Assembly: GCF_014205015.1 (NCBI RefSeq)
Contig: NZ_JACHMO010000001.1
Coordinates: 6,448,001-6,512,000 of the forward strand
Source of the DNA: Saccharothrix ecbatanensis
Lineage (GTDB): Bacteria > Actinomycetota > Actinomycetes > Mycobacteriales > Pseudonocardiaceae
DNA length: 64,000 nt
Reading direction: 5' to 3'
In this document: positions 9,225 through 18,497 of the stretch, in pieces
Layout: each line of letters opens with the position of its first letter
How positions within the stretch are numbered: the first letter of the stretch is position 1
Made by a program: the position numbers and the translations under genes
The notes under the pieces: generated by a model
Seen by the model: the letters and a program-made list of their open reading frames with translations, nothing else
The model's database searches: none
Told to the model about the DNA's origin: nothing

Positions 9225-9710
9225 TCAGGCCTCGGCGAGCAGGTCGTCCAACTGCTCGTACCCCTCGACCACACCGGTCTCCATCCCGCTGGCCAACATC
9301 ATGTCGCGGGCGTCCTTCGTCTCGAACATGCTGGTGCTGCGGATGCGCGTCCGTCCGCCACCCAGGTCCTCGAACGTCAGGGTCTCCAGCGACACGCTGT
9401 CCGGGAAGCCCTCGTACGTGAAGGTCTGCACGATCCGCTCGTTCGGCCGGACCTCGTGGAACGAGCCGAAGAACCGGTACTCCTCGTCGCCCTGGCTGTG
9501 CACGTAGCCGTAGGCGCCGCCGGTCGAGGCGTCCCACCGGTCCACCCGCATGGTCAGGCCGCGCGGCCCCAGCCACTTGGCCACGAGGTCCTGCTCGACG
9601 TGCGCGCGGAACACGGCCTCCACGGGAGCGTTGAACTCGCGGGTGATGTGGACGGCCGGCAGGGCCTGGTCGGCGCTGATCGTGGTCTCGGGGTGCGTGG
9701 TCGTGGTCAT
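9225..9710 (-). CDS. SRPBCC (AHSA1-type) protein
   Basis: 161 residues of the START-like fold found in AHSA1-domain proteins: HITREFNAPVEAVFRAHVEQ opens the domain, WLGPRGLTMRVDRWD and GGAYGYVHSQGDEEYRFFGS follow, and a C-terminal helix closes the ligand cavity. It probably binds a small hydrophobic ligand; the ligand is unknown. ATG at 9710 has GGAGAGG just upstream. It overlaps the stop of the ArsR gene by 4 bases (ATGA), forming a two-gene operon; such ArsR-SRPBCC pairs are common in actinobacteria. The last strand and helix end in EQLDDLLAEA. Confidence 0.85.
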   Translation of the reverse strand: MTTTTHPETTISADQALPAVHITREFNAPVEAVFRAHVEQDLVAKWLGPRGLTMRVDRWDASTGGAYGYVHSQGDEEYRFFGSFHEVRPNERIVQTFTYEGFPDSVSLETLTFEDLGGGRTRIRSTSMFETKDARDMMLASGMETGVVEGYEQLDDLLAEA

Positions 9711-10087
9711 GATGCCTCTCCTTCGATACGGGTCTTCGCGATACGGGTCTTCGCTTGCTCGGGTCCTTCGACCGCCATCTCGGCCAGCACCGCGTCCAGC
9801 CGCTGGTAGCGCTGCTCCGCCTCCAGCCGATAGCGCTCGATCCACTTCGTCATCAGGTCGAACACCTCCGCCTCGAGGTGGACGGGCCGCCGCTGCGCCT
9901 GCTTGCCGCGACTGACGAGCCCGGCGTCCTCCAGGACCTTGAGGTGCTTCGACACGGCCTGCACGGTCACGGCGTACGGCTCGGCCAACTCGTTCACCGT
10001 CGCGTCGCCCACCGCCAGCCGCGCCACCATGTCGCGCCGGATCGGGTCGGCCAGAGCCGAGAACACCCGCGACAACCGGTCGTCCAC
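9707..10087 (-). CDS. ArsR-family repressor
   Basis: 126-residue winged-helix regulator: RVFSALADPIRRDMVARLA, recognition helix in VTVQAVSKHLKVLEDAGLV, wing RGKQAQRRPVHLE. There is no CxC metal site in the alpha-3 helix, so it is not a classical arsenic or cadmium sensor; it may respond to a ligand of the coupled SRPBCC protein (inference). The GTG start at 10087 is preceded by GAGAGGCGG. The promoter upstream is flanked by two matching TCAAC-N6-GTTGA sites, which suggests autorepression. Confidence 0.9.
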   Translation of the reverse strand: MDDRLSRVFSALADPIRRDMVARLAVGDATVNELAEPYAVTVQAVSKHLKVLEDAGLVSRGKQAQRRPVHLEAEVFDLMTKWIERYRLEAEQRYQRLDAVLAEMAVEGPEQAKTRIAKTRIEGEAS

Positions 10088-10105
10088 CGCTTCCGCCTCT
10101 CTTAC

Positions 10106-10121
10106 TCAACCTCTCGGTTGA
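10106..10121 (-). promoter_or_regulatory. Operator copy 1 (TCAAC-N6-GTTGA) at the ArsR transcription start
   Basis: TCAACC-TCTC-GGTTGA is a perfect inverted repeat. It lies just downstream of the TATGGT -10 box, over the predicted transcription start of the ArsR-SRPBCC operon, and 19 bases before the ArsR start codon. Confidence 0.65.
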
Positions 10122-10126
10122 ACACA

Positions 10127-10155
10127 ACCATACGAAGCTGCCCGCGCCATGTCAA
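10127..10155 (-). promoter_or_regulatory. Promoter of the ArsR-SRPBCC operon
   Basis: On the minus strand TTGACA (10155-10150), a 17-base spacer and TATGGT (10132-10127) form a near-consensus housekeeping promoter. One operator copy overlaps the -35 hexamer and the other the start region. Confidence 0.75.
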
Positions 10156-10167
10156 CCAGAAAGTTGA
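10152..10167 (-). promoter_or_regulatory. Operator copy 2 (TCAAC-N6-GTTGA) over the -35 box
   Basis: TCAAC-CAGAAA-GTTGA has the same arms and 6-base spacing as the first copy, whose start is 46 bp away, and shares bases with the -35 TTGACA. Two identical half-site pairs around one promoter strongly suggest the ArsR binding sites. Confidence 0.65.
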
Positions 10168-10450
10168 ACACGCAGGTCAGAAGCCCGAGTTCAGCCATCT
10201 GAACCCCTCACACCGCCACCCCGGCCGCAGTGCGCACAACTACTCCAACTCGAAGCCAACCGAGACACGCGCGGGGCTTAACCTCAAGCCATGCTCAAGC
10301 ACCCATAACGGGACCGATGACCTGATCGATCCTGTGAGAGAACACTCCTTGCCTGCCCCCTCCTGTGTGTGAACTGCACCAGACGGGGGACTAGCCTGAC
10401 CATGAGTGAGTCATTACCAAGAGCGAGATGGATAGAGGCGAGCGCCAGCC
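10168..10450. other. kgd upstream region
   Basis: 283 bases without a supported gene. A possible promoter for kgd is TGAACT (10370-10375), a 16-base spacer and TAGCCT (10392-10397), which would leave a leader of about 50 bases. A short ATG frame at 10402 overlaps the kgd start out of frame but has no coding character. Nothing else was recognised. Confidence 0.4.
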
Positions 10451-13400
10451 GTGTCCAGCAGCAGTTCTGCTTCACAGTTCGGCCCCAATGAGTGGCTGGT
10501 CGAGGAGATGTACGAGCAGTTCCTCACCGACCCGTCGTCGGTAGACCCGGCCTGGCACGACTTCTTCGCCGACTACAAGTCGACGCAGCGGTCGGGCAAC
10601 GGGGTCGCGACGACGGCCGCGGAGAACGGCACCACGACCGCCACCAAGCCGGCCCCGGCCCAGCAGGCCCCGCAGCAGCCGAACAGGTCGGCGCCCGCCG
10701 CCCCCGCTCAGCAGCAGCCGCCGCAGCCGACAGCGTCGAAGAGCACAGCTCCGGCCCAGAAGCCCGCGAGCAAGCCCGCTCCCGCCGAGGCCGCCAAGGC
10801 CGCGCCGGTGCAGCCGGCCCAGGGCAAGGAGCAGAAGCAGCTCCGCGGGGCCTCCGCCGCCATCGCGAAGAACATGGAGCTGTCGCTCACCGTTCCGACC
10901 GCGACGAGCGTGCGCGCCGTGCCCGCGAAGCTGCTGGCCGACAACCGCATCGTGATCAACAACCACCTCAAGCGCACCCGCGGTGGGAAGGTCTCCTTCA
11001 CCCACCTGATCGGGTACGCGGTGGTCCGGGCGCTCCAGGCGTACCCGAACATGAACCGGCACTACGCCGCGGTCGACGGCAAGCCGTTCGTGGTCACCCC
11101 CGAGCACGTGAACTTCGGCCTGGCGATCGACCTGCCCGCCAAGGACGGTTCGCGCACGCTCGTCGTGGCGTCCATCAAGGGCTGCGAGAACATGACGTTC
11201 ACGCAGTTCTGGCAGGCCTACGAGGACCTGATCCGCAAGGCGCGGTCGGGCTCGTTGACCACCGAGGACTTCTCCGGCACCACCATCTCGCTGACCAACC
11301 CGGGCACGATCGGCACCAACCACTCGGTGCCGCGGCTCCAGGCGGGCCAGGGCACGATCATCGGCGTCGGCGCGATGGAGTACCCGGCGCACTTCCAGGG
11401 CACCAGCGAGCAGGCCCTGACCGACATGGGCGTCAGCAAGGTCATCACGCTGACCTCCACCTACGACCACCGCGTCATCCAGGGCGCGGAGTCGGGCGAG
11501 TTCCTGCGGCGCATCCACCAGCTGCTGCTGGGCGAGGACGGCTTCTACGACGACGTCTTCACGTCGCTGCGGCTGCCGTACGAGCCGATCCGCTGGGTCG
11601 CCGACATCCCCGAGGGCGCGGTCGACAAGACCGCCCGCGTCATCGAGCTGATCGACGCGTTCCGCACCCGCGGCCACCTGATGGCCGACACGGACCCGCT
11701 GAACTACCGGCAGCGCAGCCACCAGGACCTCGACGTCCTGTCGCACGGCCTGACCCTGTGGGACCTGGACCGGGAGTTCCCGGTCGGCGGGTTCGCGGGC
11801 GAGGAGCGGATGCGGCTGCGCGACATCCTCGGCGTGCTGCGCAACTCGTACTGCCGGACCGTCGGCGTCGAGTACATGCACATCCTCGACCCGGAGGAGC
11901 GCCTCTGGATCCAGGAGCGCGTCGAGGTGCCGCACGAGAAGCCGCCGGCCACCGTGCAGAAGTACATCCTGTCGAAGCTCAACGCCGCCGAGGCGTTCGA
12001 GACCTTCCTCCAGACCAAGTACGTCGGCCAGAAGCGGTTCTCGCTCGAAGGCGGCGAGACGGTCATCCCGCTGCTCGACGCGGTGCTGGACAAGGCCGCC
12101 GAGCACGAGATCGACGAGGTCGTCATCGGCATGCCGCACCGCGGCCGGCTGAACGTGCTGGCGAACATCGTCGGCAAGCCGATCTCGCAGATCTTCCGCG
12201 AGTTCGAGGGCAACCTCGACCCCGGTCAGGCGCACGGCTCCGGCGACGTCAAGTACCACCTGGGCGCCGAGGGCAAGTACTTCCGGATGTTCGGCGACGG
12301 CGAGACGAAGGTGTCGCTGACCGCGAACCCGTCGCACCTCGAAGCCGTTGACCCGGTGCTGGAAGGCATCGTCCGGGCCAAGCAGGACATGATCGACAAG
12401 GGCGGCGAGGGCTTCACCGTGCTGCCGGTCGCGCTGCACGGCGACGCCGCGTTCGCGGGCCAGGGCGTGGTCGCCGAGACGCTGAACCTGGCGCTGGTGC
12501 GCGGTTACCGCACCGGTGGCACGGTGCACGTCGTGGTGAACAACCAGGTCGGCTTCACCACCGCGCCGGAGCACTCGCGCTCGTCGAAGTACTCGACCGA
12601 CGTGGCGAAGATGATCGGCTCGCCGGTGTTCCACGTGAACGGCGACGACCCGGAGGCGTGCTACTGGGTCGCCAAGCTGGCCGTGGAGTACCGGCAGCGG
12701 TTCAACAAGGACGTCGTGATCGACATGGTGTGCTACCGCCGCCGCGGTCACAACGAGGGCGACGACCCGTCGATGACGCAGCCGGCGATGTACGACGTGA
12801 TCGACACCAAGCGCTCGGTGCGCAAGACCTACACCGAGTCCCTGATCGGCCGCGGCGACATCTCCGTCGAAGAGGCGGAGAAGGCGCTCCAGGACTTCTC
12901 GTCGCAGCTGGAGCACGTGTTCAACGAGGTCCGGGAGCTGGAGAAGCACCCGATCAAGACCTCGCCGTCGATCGAGGCGGAGCAGCAGATCCCGGCCAAG
13001 CTGCCCACCGGGATCGACCGGTCGATCATCGAGAAGATCGCCGACGCGCACGTGAACCTGCCCGAGGGCTTCACCCCGCACCCGCGGGTCAAGCCGGTGC
13101 TGGAGCGTCGCGCCAAGATGGCCCGCGAGGGTGGCATCGACTGGGCGTTCGCCGAGCTGCTGGCGTTCGGGTCGCTGGTGATGGAGGGCCGCACGGTCCG
13201 CCTCGCCGGTCAGGACTCGCGGCGCGGCACGTTCGTGCAGCGGCACGCGACGCTGGTGGACCGGAAGAAGTCCGAGGAGTACACGCCGCTCCAGAACCTG
13301 GCCGAGGGTCAGGGCAAGTTCATGGTGTACGACTCGGTGCTGTCGGAGTTCGCGGCGCTGGGCTTCGAGTACGGCTACTCGGTGGCCAACCCGGACGCGC

Positions 13401-14161
13401 TGGTGCTGTGGGAGGCGCAGTTCGGCGACTTCGTCAACGGCGCGCAGCCGATCATCGACGAGTTCATCTCGTCCGGTGAGGCGAAGTGGGGCCAGCTGTC
13501 CGACGTGGTGCTGCTGCTGCCGCACGGTCACGAGGGCCAGGGCCCGGACCACACGTCCGGTCGGATCGAGCGGTTCCTCCAGCTGTGCGCGGAGGGCTCG
13601 ATGACGATCGCGGTGCCGTCCACGCCGGCGAACTACTTCCACCTGCTGCGGCGGCACGCGCTGGACGGCGTGAACCGGCCGCTGGTGGTCTTCACGCCGA
13701 AGTCGATGCTGCGACTGAAGACCGCGACCAGCCCGGTCGAGGACTTCGTGGAGCACCGGTTCAAGTCGGTGATCGACGACGAGACCGGGCTGGACCAGAG
13801 CGCGGTGCGCAAGGTCCTGCTGTGCAGCGGCAAGATCTACTACGAGCTGGCCGCCGAGCAGGAGAAGCGTGCCGCCAAGGACGTCGCCGTGCTGCGGGTG
13901 GAGCAGCTCTACCCGGTGCCCGCGCGCAAGCTGACCGAGGCACTGGACCGCTACCCGAACGCCACCGAGGTCCGCTGGGTCCAGGAGGAGCCGGCGAACC
14001 AGGGTGCGTGGCCGTTCTTCGGGTTGGCGTTGCCGGAGTTGCTGCCGGAGCGGTTCGCCGTGAAGCGCGTTTCGCGCCGTCCGATGGCCGCGCCGTCGGC
14101 GGGTTCGTCCAAGGTGCACGAGCTGGAGCAGCGCGAGCTGATCGCGAAGGCGTTCGAGTAG
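10451..14161 (+). CDS. kgd: Multifunctional 2-oxoglutarate metabolism enzyme (fused E2/E1, alpha-ketoglutarate decarboxylase)
   Basis: 1,236-residue actinobacterial fusion that provides the E1 activity of 2-oxoglutarate dehydrogenase, 2-oxoglutarate decarboxylase and the E2 succinyltransferase core. The N-terminus [15 protein letters not shown] is the conserved E1 docking segment. An Ala/Pro/Gln-rich linker (about 45-130) joins it to the E2 catalytic domain, with active-site [15 protein letters not shown]. The E1 part from about 390 shows [16 protein letters not shown] and the ThDP motif from GDAAFAGQG to VVNNQ. No lipoyl domain is present, as is usual for this family. Start is GTG at 10451. 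In relatives a FHA protein (GarA) regulates it; that gene is not in the window. Confidence 0.96.
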   Translation: MSSSSSASQFGPNEWLVEEMYEQFLTDPSSVDPAWHDFFADYKSTQRSGNGVATTAAENGTTTATKPAPAQQAPQQPNRSAPAAPAQQQPPQPTASKSTAPAQKPASKPAPAEAAKAAPVQPAQGKEQKQLRGASAAIAKNMELSLTVPTATSVRAVPAKLLADNRIVINNHLKRTRGGKVSFTHLIGYAVVRALQAYPNMNRHYAAVDGKPFVVTPEHVNFGLAIDLPAKDGSRTLVVASIKGCENMTFTQFWQAYEDLIRKARSGSLTTEDFSGTTISLTNPGTIGTNHSVPRLQAGQGTIIGVGAMEYPAHFQGTSEQALTDMGVSKVITLTSTYDHRVIQGAESGEFLRRIHQLLLGEDGFYDDVFTSLRLPYEPIRWVADIPEGAVDKTARVIELIDAFRTRGHLMADTDPLNYRQRSHQDLDVLSHGLTLWDLDREFPVGGFAGEERMRLRDILGVLRNSYCRTVGVEYMHILDPEERLWIQERVEVPHEKPPATVQKYILSKLNAAEAFETFLQTKYVGQKRFSLEGGETVIPLLDAVLDKAAEHEIDEVVIGMPHRGRLNVLANIVGKPISQIFREFEGNLDPGQAHGSGDVKYHLGAEGKYFRMFGDGETKVSLTANPSHLEAVDPVLEGIVRAKQDMIDKGGEGFTVLPVALHGDAAFAGQGVVAETLNLALVRGYRTGGTVHVVVNNQVGFTTAPEHSRSSKYSTDVAKMIGSPVFHVNGDDPEACYWVAKLAVEYRQRFNKDVVIDMVCYRRRGHNEGDDPSMTQPAMYDVIDTKRSVRKTYTESLIGRGDISVEEAEKALQDFSSQLEHVFNEVRELEKHPIKTSPSIEAEQQIPAKLPTGIDRSIIEKIADAHVNLPEGFTPHPRVKPVLERRAKMAREGGIDWAFAELLAFGSLVMEGRTVRLAGQDSRRGTFVQRHATLVDRKKSEEYTPLQNLAEGQGKFMVYDSVLSEFAALGFEYGYSVANPDALVLWEAQFGDFVNGAQPIIDEFISSGEAKWGQLSDVVLLLPHGHEGQGPDHTSGRIERFLQLCAEGSMTIAVPSTPANYFHLLRRHALDGVNRPLVVFTPKSMLRLKTATSPVEDFVEHRFKSVIDDETGLDQSAVRKVLLCSGKIYYELAAEQEKRAAKDVAVLRVEQLYPVPARKLTEALDRYPNATEVRWVQEEPANQGAWPFFGLALPELLPERFAVKRVSRRPMAAPSAGSSKVHELEQRELIAKAFE

Positions 14162-14176
14162 GACCTGATGGGTTGC

Positions 14177-14214
14177 GCCGAGCCGTCGAGACCTCCGGGT
14201 GTCGACGGCTCGGC
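14177..14214 (+). terminator. Strong hairpin between kgd and the DUF6104 gene
   Basis: GCCGAGCCGTCGA (14177-14189) pairs perfectly with TCGACGGCTCGGC (14202-14214). It lies between the kgd stop and the next Shine-Dalgarno (14222), so it may end kgd transcription or reduce read-through into the small gene. Confidence 0.65.
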
Positions 14215-14233
14215 CGTCTGTGGAGGAAAGACC

Positions 14234-14413
14234 GTGTACTTCACCGATCGTGGCATCGAGGAACTGGAAACGCGGCGGGGCGAGGAGGAAGTGAGCTTCG
14301 CCTGGCTGGCCGACAAGCTGCGCGCCTTCGTCGACGCCAACCCCGACTTCGAGACGGCTGTCGAGCGGCTGGCCACCTACCTGGCCCGGGACGACGAGGA
14401 CTTCGAGGACTGA
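14234..14413 (+). CDS. DUF6104 family small protein
   Basis: 59-residue acidic protein. VYFTDRGIEELETRRGEEEV followed by LRAFVDANPDFETAVERLATYL matches the actinobacterial DUF6104 family that follows kgd in relatives. The function is unknown. GTG at 14234 is chosen because GGAGGA (14222-14227) lies 6 nt upstream; a longer reading from 14168 would cross the hairpin and lacks a ribosome site. The C-terminus is Asp/Glu-rich (ARDDEDFED). Confidence 0.8.
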   Translation: MYFTDRGIEELETRRGEEEVSFAWLADKLRAFVDANPDFETAVERLATYLARDDEDFED

Positions 14414-14434
14414 GCCGCGATTGCCGCACCAGTG

Positions 14435-14472
14435 CGCAGCGTTTGTTGCGCCTGAGTGCGACAAACGCTGCG
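14435..14472. terminator. Bidirectional terminator hairpin
   Basis: CGCAGCGTTTGT (14435-14446) pairs perfectly with ACAAACGCTGCG (14461-14472). GCACC (14426-14430) and GGTGC (14477-14481) can extend it. It sits between the convergent DUF6104 and aldo/keto reductase genes. Confidence 0.75.
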
Positions 14473-14492
14473 ACCCGGTGCGATCGTCCCTC

Positions 14493-15485
14493 TTACCAGG
14501 CGTAGGCCTCCGGAGCGGGCTTGGTGCCGTTCGGGCCGGGGGCCGGGAACAGGTCGTCCAGTGTGGTCAGCACGTCGTCGTCCAGCTTGATCTCGGTCGA
14601 CCGCAGCGACCCGTCGAGCTGGTCCGCCGTGCGCGGACCGATGATCGGGGCGGTCACGCCTTCCTGGTGCAGCAGCCAGGCCAAGCCCAAGTGGGCCGGG
14701 TCTTCGCCCAGGTCGGCGGCGAGCTTCTCGTACGCCTCGATCGCGTCACGGTGCTTCTCCAGCGCCTCCAGGCTTCGACCGGACGTGCCGCGTGACCCGC
14801 CGCCCTCCCGCTGCTTGCGCAGCACGCCACCGAGCAGACCACCGCCCAGAGGCGACCACGGGATGACGCCGAGGCCGTAGTGCCGTGCCGCGGGCAGGAC
14901 TTCCAGTTCCGCGAAACGGTTCACCAAGTTGTAGATCGACTGCTCGCTGACCAGACCGAGGAAGTGCCGCGCGCGTGCGGCCTCCTGCGCCTGCGCGATG
15001 TGCCACCCGGCGAAGTTGGACGACCCGAAGTAGATCACCTTCCCCTGCTGCCGCAGCACCGAGAACGCCTCCCAGATCTCGTCCCACGGCGTGTCACGAT
15101 CCACGTGGTGCATCTGGAGCAGGTCGATGTAGTCGGTCCCCAACCTCGCCAGCGACGCGTCCGCGGCCCTCCTGATGTGCAGCGCGGACAGCCGACCGTC
15201 GTTCGGCCAGTCCCCCATGTCGCCGTACAGCTTGGTGGCGAGCACCGTCTTCTCCCGACGCCGACCGCCCTGCGCGAACCACCGGCCGATGATGTTCTCC
15301 GTGACGCCCTCGCCCCGCTGCCACCCGTAGACGTCCGCGGTGTCGAAGAAGTTGATGCCGTGCTCGTGGGCCCGGTCCATGATCTCGTGGCTGTCGGCCT
15401 CGGACGTCTCCGGCCCGAAGTTCATCGTGCCCAGGCACAAGCGGGACACGGACAGGCCGGAACGGCCGAGCTTGGTGTACTCCAT
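14493..15485 (-). CDS. Aldo/keto reductase
   Basis: 330-residue NADPH-dependent oxidoreductase of the AKR superfamily, YghZ/Kvbeta-like. Catalytic tetrad residues are visible: Asp and Tyr in FFDTADVYGWQRGEG, Lys in VLATKLYGD, His in LLQMHHVDRDTPWDE. The cofactor end reads APIIGPRTADQLDGSL. The start ATG at 15485 (MEYTKLGRSGLSVSRL) is the family's normal N-terminus. A CAGGCT box ends 7 bases upstream, with no Shine-Dalgarno, suggesting a leaderless transcript. The substrate is unknown. Confidence 0.92.
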   Translation of the reverse strand: MEYTKLGRSGLSVSRLCLGTMNFGPETSEADSHEIMDRAHEHGINFFDTADVYGWQRGEGVTENIIGRWFAQGGRRREKTVLATKLYGDMGDWPNDGRLSALHIRRAADASLARLGTDYIDLLQMHHVDRDTPWDEIWEAFSVLRQQGKVIYFGSSNFAGWHIAQAQEAARARHFLGLVSEQSIYNLVNRFAELEVLPAARHYGLGVIPWSPLGGGLLGGVLRKQREGGGSRGTSGRSLEALEKHRDAIEAYEKLAADLGEDPAHLGLAWLLHQEGVTAPIIGPRTADQLDGSLRSTEIKLDDDVLTTLDDLFPAPGPNGTKPAPEAYAW

Positions 15486-15649
15486 ACCGTCCAGCCTGCC
15501 CGAACCCGATCGGCACGACCACCCGGGCAGCCGATCAATCGTCACGTTCCACAAACCGCTCTACAGCAGCGGTTTCCGCGGTTAAGATCCGCGCGAACAC
15601 CACATGCAGGCCTCGAACGCTGTGTGTGAAAGGGCTTGGGGAGGCCTGC

Positions 15650-17053
15650 GTGGGGGGAGCTCTACCGAACGACGCCGTGCCACGGGACGGGGCACGGGAC
15701 GGGGCATCGCTGCCGAACGCCGTGCTGCTCCTGCTCGCCGCCATCGCGGCCTCCGTCGTCGCCCAAGGCGGCTACTACCTGCCCGGACGGCTCCTGTCCG
15801 CCGCACTGGTCGCGTTCGCGCTGGTCCTGGCCCTGCGAGACCGACCTGTCCGCCCAGGCATCCTGCCGGTGGCGTGTGCCGGGTTCGCCGCGTGGGCCGT
15901 GCTCCGAGCAGTTCTGAACGGCGCCAACGCACTGCCCACGGTCGCCGCCATCGGCTGCCTGGCCGCGGCGGCCTTCGTGGCCCAACGCGCCGACGCGCGA
16001 CAACGTGACCTGTACGCCTCGGTGGTCGTCGGTATCGGCGCGCTGGTGGCGCTGACCGGCTGGGCCGCCGTGGTGTGGCGGATCCCGTCGTGGTCGGTGG
16101 TCGCCGAAGGCCTGGTCCGCGCCGCGTCGACGCTCACCTACCCCAACGCCGCCGCCGCCCTCCTCGCCGCGCTCGCCGTCCTCGCGCTCGCCCTGAACGC
16201 CGCCCATCCGCACTCGTTGCCGCTGGCCGGCGCCGCGTACGCGCTGCTGGTCGGGGTCGGCGCGACGCTCAGCCGTGCCGGTCTGCTCGCGTTGGCGGCC
16301 GGGTTGGTCGCGTTGACGGTGTTCGGCGGCATCCGACCGACCCTGCGGCACGCCGGTCCGGCCGGACTCGGCGCGCTGATCGCCTTCGGCGCCCTCGCAC
16401 CGTCCTTCCCGGCGGGATATCCGGCTGAGGCCGGCTTGGCGGTGCTCGGGCTCGTCGTCGGCCTGGCGGTCACGCTCGGGCTCAGCCGGGCGAACGCGAT
16501 GTTCCGGGTGTTCGGCGTGGTGGTCGGGTCCGCCGCCGCCGTGCTGGTCCCGCTCATGGTCTACCGCCGTGACCTGGAGACGATGCTGCAAGGCCGGATC
16601 TCCACCAGTTCACCTGACCGCGGCGGTGCGACGCGGGCCGCGCTGGACCTCGTGGCCGCGCAGCCGTGGGCCGGAGTGGGACCGGGCCGCGGGTGGTTCG
16701 TGTTCAGCACACCCGACGGCGCCCGCGTCATGCGGTACGTCCACAACGAGTACCTCCAGGTGCTGGTCGAACTGGGCGCGATCGGCCTGGGCCTCCTGCT
16801 GCTCGTGCTGGCAGCACTGGCCGTCACGGTCTGGCGTGGCCGCACGGGAACGCCGCTGTGGGCCGGAGCCGCCGCCGCGTTGGTCGTGCTGCTGGTGCAC
16901 AGCGGGTTCGACTTCCTGTGGCACCTGCCCGTGATCGTGCTGACCGCCGGGCTGCTCACCGGCCTGGCCGCGTCGCCGGTCCACCACTCCCTACCCGCTG
17001 CCGAAACACCCGTGGACGCAGCAGCAGTCCCCACCGCAAAGGAGAAACTGTGA
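15650..17053 (+). CDS. O-antigen-ligase-like polytopic membrane protein
   Basis: 467 residues with about 11-12 hydrophobic spans and one large loop before the last spans containing DRGGATRAALDLVAAQPWAG and VHNEYLQVLVELGAIGLGL. That RGG...HNEYLQ pattern is the Wzy_C / O-antigen ligase signature (PF04932-type), a membrane enzyme joining a lipid-linked glycan to an acceptor. The Gram-positive substrate is unknown. GTG at 15650 is preferred because GGAGG (15640-15644) lies 5 nt upstream; GTG at 15626 is possible. The next gene, encoding a secreted protein, overlaps its stop by 4 bases. Confidence 0.8.
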   Translation: MGGALPNDAVPRDGARDGASLPNAVLLLLAAIAASVVAQGGYYLPGRLLSAALVAFALVLALRDRPVRPGILPVACAGFAAWAVLRAVLNGANALPTVAAIGCLAAAAFVAQRADARQRDLYASVVVGIGALVALTGWAAVVWRIPSWSVVAEGLVRAASTLTYPNAAAALLAALAVLALALNAAHPHSLPLAGAAYALLVGVGATLSRAGLLALAAGLVALTVFGGIRPTLRHAGPAGLGALIAFGALAPSFPAGYPAEAGLAVLGLVVGLAVTLGLSRANAMFRVFGVVVGSAAAVLVPLMVYRRDLETMLQGRISTSSPDRGGATRAALDLVAAQPWAGVGPGRGWFVFSTPDGARVMRYVHNEYLQVLVELGAIGLGLLLLVLAALAVTVWRGRTGTPLWAGAAAALVVLLVHSGFDFLWHLPVIVLTAGLLTGLAASPVHHSLPAAETPVDAAAVPTAKEKL

Positions 17054-17487
17054 AGCTTTCCACAATCCGAAACGTGCGTCCGGCCAAGGCCGCCGCGGTC
17101 CTCGCCGTGGTCGCGGGCGCGATCTTCGCGTCCGTGCTGCCGTCCAGCGCCGACGTGAGCGCCCAGTCCCCGTCCCAGCACGGCCTCCGCATCCAGTCAC
17201 CGGCTCAACAACTGGCACGCGGTGCGGCCGTCAGAGTCGAGACCCTGGCGACCTGCCCGGCGAACTGGTCGGGCTACATCAGCATCCGGCTGACGCAGCG
17301 CGTCGGCTCGGACGTCGCGACCGGCTACGGGTACACGAACTTCGTGTGCACTGGCGGCCTCCAGACGGTCATGGTCACCGTGACCGCGGAGCAGAACGCG
17401 TTCCGCGCGAGCACTGCCTACGCCACGGGCAATATCAGTGGCGGCGGCTCGGCCTTCGACGAGCGTGAGATCGAGATCGTCAGGTGA
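17050..17487 (+). CDS. Small secreted protein of unknown function
   Basis: 145 residues beginning with a signal peptide: basic start, hydrophobic AAAVLAVVAGAIFASVL, likely cleavage near SSADVSA. The mature part has two cysteines (TCPANWSGY and FVCTGG) likely to form a disulphide, and a beta-rich composition. I do not recognise a family. The GTG start overlaps the stop of the O-antigen-ligase-like gene (GTGA) and AAGGAGA lies just upstream, so the two form a coupled operon and may act on the same surface glycan (inference). Confidence 0.75.
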   Translation: MKLSTIRNVRPAKAAAVLAVVAGAIFASVLPSSADVSAQSPSQHGLRIQSPAQQLARGAAVRVETLATCPANWSGYISIRLTQRVGSDVATGYGYTNFVCTGGLQTVMVTVTAEQNAFRASTAYATGNISGGGSAFDEREIEIVR

Positions 17488-17492
17488 CGTGG

Positions 17493-17529
17493 CGGGGTGG
17501 GGCTCGCCGATCCGGTGCGCCCCACCCCG
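17493..17529. terminator. Bidirectional terminator hairpin
   Basis: CGGGGTGGGG (17493-17502) pairs with CCCCACCCCG (17520-17529), 10 bp perfect. It lies between the convergent secreted-protein and LysR genes and touches the LysR stop codon. Confidence 0.75.
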
Positions 17530-18426
17530 TTAGTCCCGGTACGCCCTGGTCGACGCCTCCAGTGCGGCCACGCACGCGGCGACGGCGGGATGTGCTCCGG
17601 CGCCGCGCCGGTAGGTGATGCGGGTGCGTCGGTGGACGTCGAGCGGCAGCAGCCGGACGTCCGCAGGTGGGTGTGTCGCACCGAGTTCCGGCACCAGGGC
17701 GACACCCTGACCCGCCGCGACCAAAGCCAGAACGGCGGTGAAGTCGTCGGCATGATGGCGCACCCTCGGCGTGAAACCGGCTGTCTGGCAGACCCTCAGC
17801 GCCACGGTGTGGCAGAGCGTGCCCGGAGTGCCCACGATCCACGCGGCGTCGCGGGCGGCGTCGATCGGATCGCCTGTCGCGTCGCCCCAGGTGTCTGCCG
17901 GCACCGCGAGGAACACCGTTTCGTCCAGCAGCCGCACCGAATCCACACCGGGGTCGGGCTCGACGGGTGCGGTGTCGTAGTCGTGCCAGAGCGCAACGTC
18001 CAGGCGACGATCGCGCAGCGCGTCCGGCATGTCCACAGGATCCAACTCGGTGACCATGAGGTCGAGCGTCGGGTGGTCACGCCCCAACGCGACCAGCGCC
18101 GCCGGCAGCAGCGTGGGCACGGCGCTGGGGAACGCGCCGATGCGCACGGTTCCGGATAGGCCGGTGCGTGCGGCGGCCAACGTGGCGGACGCGGCTTCCA
18201 GGGCGGCGAGCACGGTCTCGGCGTGCTCGACCAACGCCCGGCCTGCGGGCGTGAGGCTGACGCTCCGGCCGGTGTGTTCGAGCAGCGGCACGCCCGCTTC
18301 CCGTTGCAGCGCGGCGAGTTGCTGGGACACGGCGGACGGCGTGTAGGCGTGCGCCTGGGCCACCGCCGCGATGGTGCCCAAGCGGGCCAGGTCGCGCAGG
18401 AGTTGGAGGCGTCGGACGTCGAGCAT
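17530..18426 (-). CDS. LysR-family transcriptional regulator
   Basis: 298 residues: N-terminal helix-turn-helix (IAAVAQAHAYTPSAVSQQLA, residues about 19-38), then the two-lobe effector domain. It is divergent from the DapA-family gene with 71 bases between the starts, so that gene is its probable target. The ATG at 18426 follows TAAGCT by 6 bases on the minus strand without a Shine-Dalgarno, consistent with a leaderless start. The inducer is unknown. Confidence 0.88.
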   Translation of the reverse strand: MLDVRRLQLLRDLARLGTIAAVAQAHAYTPSAVSQQLAALQREAGVPLLEHTGRSVSLTPAGRALVEHAETVLAALEAASATLAAARTGLSGTVRIGAFPSAVPTLLPAALVALGRDHPTLDLMVTELDPVDMPDALRDRRLDVALWHDYDTAPVEPDPGVDSVRLLDETVFLAVPADTWGDATGDPIDAARDAAWIVGTPGTLCHTVALRVCQTAGFTPRVRHHADDFTAVLALVAAGQGVALVPELGATHPPADVRLLPLDVHRRTRITYRRGAGAHPAVAACVAALEASTRAYRD

Positions 18427-18432
18427 CAGTTC

Positions 18433-18438
18433 AGCTTA
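18433..18438 (-). promoter_or_regulatory. -10 box TAAGCT for the LysR gene
   Basis: TAAGCT on the minus strand ends 6 bases before ATG at 18426. It lies in the divergent region shared with the DapA-family gene, whose own upstream hexamer is CAAGGT, 7 bases before its ATG. Confidence 0.45.
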
Positions 18439-18497
18439 CGGTTCTGTTGAGAAATGCGCGCTGGTCCTTCACGGTTCGGGCGGGCAAGGTGCGATCC

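Noticed and set aside
10402..10480. A short ATG frame upstream of kgd as a leader peptide
   Set aside because: No ribosome site and no attenuator structure; it overlaps the kgd start out of frame by chance.
10472..14464. A 1,330-codon open frame on the minus strand opposite kgd
   Set aside because: It mirrors the plus-strand gene in a high-GC third-codon pattern, has no domain, and the plus frame encodes a clear Kgd enzyme.
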